This document shows positions 8,401 through 11,807 of a stretch of DNA of 11,807 bases, one piece after another (positions within the stretch are counted from its first letter, which is position 1; the number at the start of each line of letters is the position of its first letter). The stretch spans positions 1 through 11,807 of the forward strand of contig USGC01000039.1 of assembly GCA_900554095.1 (NCBI GenBank). Direction: 5' to 3'. The stretch comes from an uncultured bacterium (lineage in GTDB: Bacteria; Cyanobacteriota; Vampirovibrionia; Gastranaerophilales; Gastranaerophilaceae). Made by a program: the position numbers and the translations under genes. The notes below the pieces were generated by a model, which saw only the letters and a program-made list of their open reading frames with translations, did no database searches and was not told the origin of the DNA.

Positions 8401-8849
8401 ATACCAACGGAAACTGGTTCGCTGGTACTGCTGCAAAAGCTGCATACAACTTCCATCCTTCAAAGAATTTCATAATTCAACCGACATTGCTTGCTTCATA
8501 CAACTACTTTGGGCGTCAAACCTGGCATACTGATTTCGGTGATATGGGCATGAGAACTGGTATGCTTAACGGTATTAACATCGCGCCTGGTGTAAACTTT
8601 ATCTATGGCCGTGAAACCTGGAGCATATACGCAACAATTCAGTATATGTACAATATTATGGGATATGTCGGAGGTAAAGCCGGAAACGTTGACCTTGAAG
8701 GTATTAAGATGCGCCACGGCTACATCGAATACGGCCTTGGGGTTACGAAAACCTGGAAAGACCGACTTGACGGATATCTTCAAATCACGTTCAGAAACGG
8801 CGGAAGAACCGGTATCGGTTTCCAAGGCGGTATGACTTTCAGATTCTAA
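2421..8849 (+). CDS. Giant autotransporter (type Va) with Pmp-like, PATR-like and 72-residue repeat passenger
   Basis: This is a 2142-residue surface or secreted protein. Residues 1-25 are a signal peptide: basic start (R-K-N-L-K), hydrophobic core, likely cleavage after G-S-A25. Residues 120-400 carry chlamydial polymorphic-membrane-protein style motifs: GGAIYN/S/G at 212, 238, 291, 333 and 370, with FxxN tetrads (FSEN 178, FNNN 204, FTGN 264, FDGN 308, FKNN 353). PATR-like strands of the form [YF]-x-GQF-x-Q-x-x-G follow (455-461, about 637, 1358, 1455). Residues 804-1235 are six 72-residue tandem units. A linker near 1830-1870 precedes the outer-membrane beta-barrel (about 1885-2142), which ends T-F-R-F with the terminal Phe needed for BAM recognition. 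I see no cysteine in the protein, as is usual for these passengers. The likely fold is a long beta-helix adhesin; the ligand is unknown. No protease or lipase motif was recognised. It has its own promoter and terminator. Confidence 0.93.
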   Translation: MRKNLKAAIIVAGVLSAFSIPAGSANEISSFADLQGAMTSGGSHNVNANIDMTDAITNTGSNALSGTAVNTTIDISNNGTTSAFTNQGELTINNINFTGGENAEAYVINNLTGGTVNFQGDIKFENNGGFEYNAIANAVGGVIKSDESSNLTFTTNQAGIVPVIDNYGELNLAGKNTFSENSSMAGAIGNSHTGTANIGKDAVFNNNEGEMGGAIYNQGEFTVQEGAEFSTNISTMGGGAIYNSKSNDNGVTTVPDMNVDSATFTGNYVETSATQTGGSTSGDMGSGFATGGAIYNNQAQVTVSNSTFDGNQAISHFDSDNPSSAGIGGQAQGGAIYSVDGTVTINGGENAVFKNNAATSDGTGRKNTQGGAIYGKNSTINLDSTTGNIVFESSNSADLGKDLYLDGTTVANINGTNSDYYVEFTGDNSIRGSIESEILKSGDGGLKLSNGDFSTYEGQFTQTGGKTELNDATLFANSDIQGGQLSLNGASNISSTGNFKANNSTIAFADNSNTSSILGAMSANDNVKNNDLVISNDASQPTLTVDTDISVGTDETGNSLTINDNVNYSGDITVTDGTVNANAENADLTISGALSNNGTLNINSSAGQKVIQSGSVTGTGTISKTGEGDYTVTSDGSGFSGQFTQSAGSTIFDGAGSKTYQNITINDGGLTITNGAQAQTGNITINNSSSQFTVSGSGTVIEDTVNLALGGVTNVSAGAEINLNTGDSLSGVFTNDGGVVNINNFTNKTGSYTQNTGETTVTGNFAINNDADSITGGKLNIGTDAKTGTVNQSAGTISAGAEVDITANGTLNISGGSTSLNTGDKWEGTVNLSGGSLSVSDITNGGKLDATGGNLTLDSTGTLNIGTGSQITNAVNADLSGKVNIDGGSVSLNTGDTWAGDTTLTSGSLTVNNITNSGKLDATGGNLTLGSTGTLNIGTGSQITDAVNADLSGKVNINGGSVSLNTGDTWAGDTTLSSGSLTVNNITNSGKLNATGGDLTLGSSGTLNIGTGSQIAAAVNADLSGKVDIDGGSVSLNTGDTWSGDTTLTSGSLTVNDISNSGKLDATGGNLTLGSTGTLNIGTGSQVTDAVKANIGGSVYIDGGSVSLNSGDTWTGKISLSNGSLTVNDITNSGTLDATGGDLTLGATGTLNIGTGSQIANAVNADLSGKVNINGGSVFVNTGDNWSGDTTLSSGSLTVSDNTNGGKLNATGGNLTLDSTGTLNIGAGSAIAGAVKAEINGNVDITNGGSVTLNQGDTLGGTIGLGDGGIFTVDGIALDASGGKVTQTGGALNINNGAKFTTDNSLTGGTVTVNSSSELELSNTGNIDITSTISSADGTSKITQSGSGTTTYANDVSSFVGQYVQTDGVAEFSNAFFGGNSTLENGTINLNEGSSMVNSAVLALGNTASVNISVADGDNKNFNNFTDIAGMTSPSGAVINAGGDGTMILSGDNSGYTGQFIYNGKILEVAENTKLFGTDSITDIQSGEMNINNYVSTSEGSTLKIASGANVNINNSTGIFDLKSDLEGDGDINKNQDGDLIFSGDHSQFNGNTNINSSGNITFVNGMFGNLNFNDVEGKTIGIIADNIQGAINQTKNATVSYTTINDIDLIFNNEVNVSAGTFNAIAKAGRDVYFNDDVEVTGGTMGVYGNNANFESSAVVENASLYSFAQSTKFNELGIDKGNLIIANNGFSVANTMASTGTVDIMNGVIANNTIGGDFYTIGGETSNFKIDISPRNKTSDTTTIDGSILNYGTLQGTINISDFQFIGKAPIDRNIGLTLFKTSNPIDDNVLFSATNKEIFTPIGYYRLFSMGGGDFNAKLVRYNPQVFRGQVATVANYANQLAINNVLFDHVNLVSQRLLRESSASPNKYAAILPEFAPYQYTRETGGLWVKAYGNFEKIGMTQGLNVGNNAYGTLIGADLPVVDLKNGWSFLPTAYIGYNGAHQTFDYVGMYQNGGQGGFMGTFMKNDFIGSVLAYAGGYANEMNVAGFTDTNGNWFAGTAAKAAYNFHPSKNFIIQPTLLASYNYFGRQTWHTDFGDMGMRTGMLNGINIAPGVNFIYGRETWSIYATIQYMYNIMGYVGGKAGNVDLEGIKMRHGYIEYGLGVTKTWKDRLDGYLQITFRNGGRTGIGFQGGMTFRF
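4830..6125 (+). repeat. Six in-frame 216-base tandem repeats (72 residues each) in the autotransporter
   Basis: Units begin at 4830, 5046, 5262, 5478, 5694 and 5910, each exactly 216 bases. The core pattern is D-G-G-S-V-S-L-N-T-G-D-T-W, then S-G-S-L-T-V-N, then L-D-A-T-G-G-N-L-T-L, then T-G-T-L-N-I-G-T-G-S-Q. Units 2 and 4 share 67 of 72 residues; units 2 and 3 share 65. Divergent relatives flank the array: one from 6126 (N-G-G-S-V-T-L-N-Q-G-D) and one near 4572 (A-E-I-N-L-N-T-G-D-S-L-S-G). Each unit probably adds a fixed number of beta-helix turns, so unit number would set the length of the stalk. Confidence 0.93.
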
Positions 8850-8876
8850 TTTAATACAACTCCTTTCATTAATGAA

Positions 8877-8905
8877 AATCCGTCAGATATTTGGCGGATT
8901 TTTTT
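8877..8905 (+). terminator. Rho-independent terminator after the autotransporter
   Basis: AATCCGTC (8877-8884), loop AGATATTT, GGCGGATT (8893-8900) form an 8-bp stem with one T-G wobble, followed by an uninterrupted T run to 8905. It lies 28 bases after the stop codon. Just before it, 8864-8877 is a perfect 14-base palindrome, TTTCATTAATGAAA. Confidence 0.85.
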
Positions 8906-8958
8906 AATTAAAGTTTTTCCATCAGGCTGCCGTAAAAATTTTTGTAGAGGTAAAATTT

Positions 8959-9732
8959 ATGACAGATATTGACAAAATTTCAGCAAACACAAACGTCCCC
9001 CTTAAAAATGCGGGCAATCCACAAGAGCAAAAGCCTCAGAAAGAAACTCTTTTCGGGTACAAACCGGGAATTATGAATGATTTTTACCCGGAGTTCAAGA
9101 CAAAACCTATTTCAGAAGAGGCGAAAAAGCTTAAAAATGATTGGGTCAAAATAGTTCCTGATTTTTCGGAGGAATTTGCGCAAAAGATTGTAGACGCTTC
9201 TAAAAACATAAAATGTGATACAGAGGATTTGGCGGCATTGCTTTTTAAGGAATCAAGGTTTAACCCCAAAGCGGGCAAAGGTTCATACAAAGGCATAGGG
9301 CAGATGAACAGGCGCTCGCTTAACGCGGCAATCGAATATGCTCTCAAAAATGGTTATGAAAATCTTGATCCTGATATGGATATGAAAAAGTTCAAAAATC
9401 TAACCCGCGAAGAACAGCTTCCATATGTTGAATGCTATATTCTTGCAATGAAAAAAATGGCAAAGTTTAAAGATAAGGAAAAACTTGATGCCGGGCGCCT
9501 TTATGGGCTTGTATACACCCCGTCCAATGCGAAGAAAAAAGTGTATTCAAGCGCATTTTCACCTGATACAGCAAAATATTATCATGCTAACAGAGGCCTA
9601 GACTTTGACGGAGACGGCAAAATTACACCGCAGGATTTGGAAAATGTTGTTGCAAAAGTAAAAAAAATTCCGAAACAAGTTCCGGATATTTCAAATACTT
9701 TTATTTTCCGACCGCCTGAAGGCACCGCATAA
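8959..9732 (+). CDS. SLT-type lytic transglycosylase-like protein with EF-hand loop
   Basis: This 257-residue protein should cleave peptidoglycan glycan strands. A lysozyme-like core runs from about 66 to 190: L-L-F-K-E98-S99-R-F-N-P fits the catalytic Glu-Ser motif, and K-G-I-G-Q-M (111-116) replaces the usual G-L-M-Q. After it, D215-F-D217-G-D219-G-K-I-T-P-Q-D226 is a textbook EF-hand/dockerin calcium loop (positions 1, 3, 5 and 12 all Asp). The first 50 residues are polar and charged, with no signal peptide or membrane segment, which is unusual for a periplasmic transglycosylase. The pairing of the core with 'NRGLDFDGDGKIT' resembles phage-tail and injection-machine lysozymes; that is my inference. 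Start: ATG at 8959 with AGAGG (8946-8950). It lies 109 bases after the autotransporter, behind that gene's terminator. I see no confident promoter of its own. It ends 4 bases from the converging PiT gene. Confidence 0.8.
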   Translation: MTDIDKISANTNVPLKNAGNPQEQKPQKETLFGYKPGIMNDFYPEFKTKPISEEAKKLKNDWVKIVPDFSEEFAQKIVDASKNIKCDTEDLAALLFKESRFNPKAGKGSYKGIGQMNRRSLNAAIEYALKNGYENLDPDMDMKKFKNLTREEQLPYVECYILAMKKMAKFKDKEKLDAGRLYGLVYTPSNAKKKVYSSAFSPDTAKYYHANRGLDFDGDGKITPQDLENVVAKVKKIPKQVPDISNTFIFRPPEGTA

Positions 9733-9736
9733 AAAA

Positions 9737-10759
9737 CTATTTTGCAATAAAATGATAAATAAAATAATATATTCCTGCTGATAAAACCATGCAGGCTGGT
9801 ATTGTCAGAACCCAAGCTGTTACAATATTTCCAACAATTCTCCACTTAACAGCGTGCGCATGCATTGTTGAGCCAACGCCCATGATAGCTGTAGAGATTA
9901 CGTGAGTTGTGGAAAGCGGAATTCCAAAGTGAGACGCTGTGAGAATAATTCCCGCAGCAGAAGTTTCTGCTGCAAAACCGTGAATTGGCTTTAGTCGAAT
10001 AATTTTGTGCCCCATTGTCTTGATAATTTTCCAGCCGCCGTTCATCGTGCCGGCAGCCATTGTGAATGCGCAAATAAGAATTACATAAATCGGGATTTCA
10101 AAATCACCGCTTGGGCTTTTGTGTAGAACTCCGCCTGCTAACAGTGCAAGAGTAATAATCCCCATTGTTTTTTGAGCGTCGTTAGAGCCGTGGCTGAGCG
10201 CCATAAGCCCTGAAGATATAAGCTGAAGTTTACGGAATTTTTTATTAACAGTTTCCGGATGTGCTTTTAAAATAATCATTAACCATATAAGCAGAAACAT
10301 CATCATAAATCCGGCCGCAAACCCGATTACGGGAGATGTAAACATTGGTATAATAACTTTGTCCAAAAGCGTGTGGATATGGATTGAAGAAATGCCTGCC
10401 TTAACGATTGCCGCGCCCAAAAGTCCGCCTATCAATGCGTGGGAAGAACTTGACGGAAGCCCGAGATACCAGGTAAAAAGATTCCACAACACTGCGGACA
10501 AAAGCGCACAGAAAATTACTGTTAATGTAACCATATCCGCATTTACAATACCTGCGCCGATAGTTTTTGCAACGTGCGTGCCGGTTAATGCCCCGATAAA
10601 TTCCAGACTGGCACCGAAAAGCACCGCCTGTTTTGGCGAAAGCACCTTTGTCGAAACAACTGTTGCAATTGCGTTTGCACAGTCATGAAACCCGTTTATA
10701 TATTCAAACGCCAATGCTGTAAGAATTACAGCTAATAAAATCAGTAACGTAATTGTCAT
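9737..10759 (-). CDS. Inorganic phosphate transporter, PiT family
   Basis: This is a 340-residue membrane permease that takes up phosphate (or metal-phosphate) driven by a cation gradient. The PiT internal duplication is clear. The first half has G23-F-H-D-C-A-N-A with V-V-S-T-K-V-L after it, and L-P-S-S-S-S-H107. The second half has S-H-G-S-N193-D194-A-Q-K and I-P-L-S-T-T-H286. About ten hydrophobic segments fill the rest, with a charged cytoplasmic loop near 165-178. The first motif has His where GxND is usual (N-G-F-H-D), a variant common in bacterial PiT proteins. It lies 12 bases downstream of the DUF47 gene; its Shine-Dalgarno AAAGGGA overlaps that gene's stop codon, so the two are surely co-transcribed and may be translationally coupled. 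Length and motifs are complete. Whether it favours phosphate alone cannot be told from sequence. The usual pit name is withheld because paralogues exist. Confidence 0.95.
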   Translation of the reverse strand: MTITLLILLAVILTALAFEYINGFHDCANAIATVVSTKVLSPKQAVLFGASLEFIGALTGTHVAKTIGAGIVNADMVTLTVIFCALLSAVLWNLFTWYLGLPSSSSHALIGGLLGAAIVKAGISSIHIHTLLDKVIIPMFTSPVIGFAAGFMMMFLLIWLMIILKAHPETVNKKFRKLQLISSGLMALSHGSNDAQKTMGIITLALLAGGVLHKSPSGDFEIPIYVILICAFTMAAGTMNGGWKIIKTMGHKIIRLKPIHGFAAETSAAGIILTASHFGIPLSTTHVISTAIMGVGSTMHAHAVKWRIVGNIVTAWVLTIPACMVLSAGIYYFIYHFIAK

Positions 10760-10771
10760 GGCTGTTTCCCT

Positions 10772-11413
10772 TTAATTTTGTTTTAAAACTACATTCAAAA
10801 TCGTATCGGATATGTAAAAACATGCATCGAGGGCATTTTCAATTTCCTTGTACATATCGCGAAGTTTAATAACATCAAGCGCGTCATATTTTCCTGAAAA
10901 CAACTCATTCATAGCTTTGTGATGGATTTCATCACCGTGAGATTCAAGCTCTTTCATTGCAATATTTGCTTTAGTGATTTCTTCAAGATCAGAAACTTTC
11001 TTGAATTTTTTGATAATATCACCGAGCTGTTCTGTTGCAGAAAGGAGTGTCTGCGCCTGTTCTTTCATTTCGTTTGTGTAAGTTGTTAACCTGTAAACTT
11101 CGAGATTAAGAATGGCTTTAACGATTTTTTTGTTAATTTTGTTAAGCTGAACGGCGATATACTGAATATCTTCGCGCTCAATAGGGGTAATGAAACTTTT
11201 GTTTAACTGTTTAAGAATGAGTTTATAAGCGAGCTTTCCTTTTTTTCTGTTAGCGAGTGCTTTTTCTTTCTGCTCCGGAGTGATTTCAGCGTGGAGCAGT
11301 TCGTCGTAAAGCTTTGCAGACTTTTTGCAAATTTCGGCGCTGTCAGAAAACATTGTAAAAAACATTTTGTCCTCAGGCGGCATAATATAAGACATTAAAT
11401 TAAATTTTGGCAT
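10772..11413 (-). CDS. DUF47 / PhoU-like phosphate transport regulator
   Basis: This 213-residue, almost wholly alpha-helical cytoplasmic protein is of the PhoU-related DUF47 family (PF01865). It has the family signature F74-I-T-P-I-E-R-E-D-I (74-83) and the C-terminal M-Y-K-E-I-E-N-A-L-D-A-C helix (187-198), which carries acidic metal-binding positions in PhoU-type bundles. Members sit next to PiT permeases in many bacteria and are thought to restrain or tune phosphate uptake; here it is the promoter-proximal gene of a two-gene operon with PiT. Start: ATG at 11411-11413 with GAGGTG 6 bases upstream. No PhoB-type box was recognised upstream, so control may be constitutive or by another regulator. 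Confidence 0.93.
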   Translation of the reverse strand: MPKFNLMSYIMPPEDKMFFTMFSDSAEICKKSAKLYDELLHAEITPEQKEKALANRKKGKLAYKLILKQLNKSFITPIEREDIQYIAVQLNKINKKIVKAILNLEVYRLTTYTNEMKEQAQTLLSATEQLGDIIKKFKKVSDLEEITKANIAMKELESHGDEIHHKAMNELFSGKYDALDVIKLRDMYKEIENALDACFYISDTILNVVLKQN

Positions 11414-11544
11414 AATTCACCTCATTTTCATACACACGACAAGCGTAACAAAAAAGTGTTTTTTTGTATAGGGGGTATAAAATTTTTGTAATGTTGCAAA
11501 ATAGTAAAAATCTTGGGGTAGAAACTCCAACCGACAAGGGAATA
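11414..11544. other. Intergenic leader between the phosphate operon and the tandem array
   Basis: This 131-base AT-rich stretch holds the DUF47 Shine-Dalgarno and candidate promoter. I see no ORF with a plausible start, RNA gene or terminator. Together with the repeats after it, the gene-free region at the right end is 394 bases. Confidence 0.6.
11465..11492 (-). promoter_or_regulatory. Possible promoter of the DUF47-PiT operon
   Basis: Read on the minus strand: ATTACA (11492-11487), 16-base spacer, TATACA (11470-11465), about 52 bases before the DUF47 start. The -35 box matches consensus at only 4 of 6 positions, so this is the best candidate seen but not a strong one. A run of five C flanked by TATA on both sides lies in the spacer. 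Confidence 0.3.
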
Positions 11545-11807
11545 ACTTTATTTCCTAATCTTGTTACAGTATTCCTACCTACGTACTATAACCCTGCACT
11601 TGCCCACGATAACCGTGAGAAGACAGGCATTGGACTTTATTTCCTAATCCTGTTACAATATTTCTACCTACGTACTATAACCCTGCACTTGCCCACGATA
11701 ACCGTGAGAAGACAGGCATTGGACTTTATTTCCTAATCCTGTTACAATATTTCTACCTACGTACTATAACCCTGCACTTGCCCACGATAACCGTGAGAAG
11801 ACAGGCA
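11545..11807. repeat. Non-coding tandem repeat, 89-base period, about 2.95 copies, running off the window end
   Basis: Copies start at 11545, 11634 and 11723; the last lacks 4 bases at the window end. Copies 2 and 3 are identical over their shared length. Copy 1 differs at three positions only (11561, 11569, 11574), all in its first 30 bases; the remaining 59 bases match exactly. Since 89 is not a multiple of 3, no frame stays constant across copies, so it does not code for a repeated peptide. Each unit contains CACG-ATAAC-CGTG (first copy 11605-11617), a short hairpin flanked by TGCC and GGCA. From copy 2 on, a promoter-like TTGGAC-18-TACAAT spans each junction. The true copy number is unknown because the sequence ends inside the array. 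Confidence 0.9.

Noticed and set aside
10359..10688. A 109-codon plus-strand open frame opposite the PiT gene
   Set aside because: It lies wholly within the PiT coding sequence on the other strand, which has all its family motifs; no Shine-Dalgarno or domain supports the antisense frame.
11464..11736. A 90-codon plus-strand open frame across the 89-base repeats
   Set aside because: The same repeat is read in a different frame in each copy, and the start lies in low-complexity AT-rich sequence, so conserved coding is not supported.
11545..11807. CRISPR array
   Set aside because: The period is 89 bases and the whole unit repeats, including what would be the spacer. The part that would be the repeat is the only part that varies. 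No cas genes are present.

Overview
The window looks like a stretch of chromosome from a low-GC, diderm, probably anaerobic gut bacterium. The diderm assignment is firm: there is a 2142-residue type V autotransporter with a signal peptide and a C-terminal beta-barrel that ends in phenylalanine. A truncated type IV pilin-like (pseudopilin) protein, a biotin synthase with an anaerobe-like cysteine pattern, and a PhoU-like DUF47/PiT phosphate pair fit the Gastranaerophilales (gut 'Melainabacteria', Cyanobacteriota). That assignment is inference from protein style. Gut Alphaproteobacteria or Elusimicrobiota remain possible. Both window ends look like contig ends: the left one cuts a gene, and the right one stops inside a tandem repeat.

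Layout, left to right: (1) 3-608 (+), the C-terminal part of a pilin-like secreted protein with no start in the window. (2) 611-1270 (-), a zinc-ribbon plus bacterial PH-domain membrane protein, converging on the pilin with a 2-base gap. (3) 1271-1387, a compact divergent promoter region with two good sigma70-type promoters back to back and the palindrome CAAATTTG between their -35 boxes. (4) 1388-2311 (+), bioB. (5) 2421-8849 (+), the giant autotransporter with its own strong promoter (TTTACA-17-TATAAT) and a rho-independent terminator at 8877-8905. (6) 8959-9732 (+), an SLT-type lytic transglycosylase-like protein with an EF-hand loop and no signal peptide. (7) 10759-9737 and 11413-10772 (-), an operon of a DUF47/PhoU-like protein followed by a PiT-family phosphate permease, converging on gene 6. 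(8) 11414-11807, non-coding: a leader region, then a tandem array with an 89-base period (about 2.95 copies) that runs off the end.

The genes do not form one obvious pathway. DUF47 and PiT form a functional pair for phosphate uptake. The zinc-ribbon/PH protein and bioB share a divergent control region. The autotransporter stands alone between its own promoter and terminator. Its passenger is a mosaic of three parts: an N-terminal block of chlamydial Pmp-like GGAI/FxxN repeats, autotransporter-associated (PATR-like) strand repeats, and a central array of six exact-length 72-residue units.

The most interesting items are the 89-base array at the right edge, the BioB cysteine set, the alternating A/B subtypes in the 216-base coding repeats, and the phage-tail-like character of the transglycosylase. 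I found no convincing rRNA, tRNA, CRISPR-cas, transposase or prophage genes.
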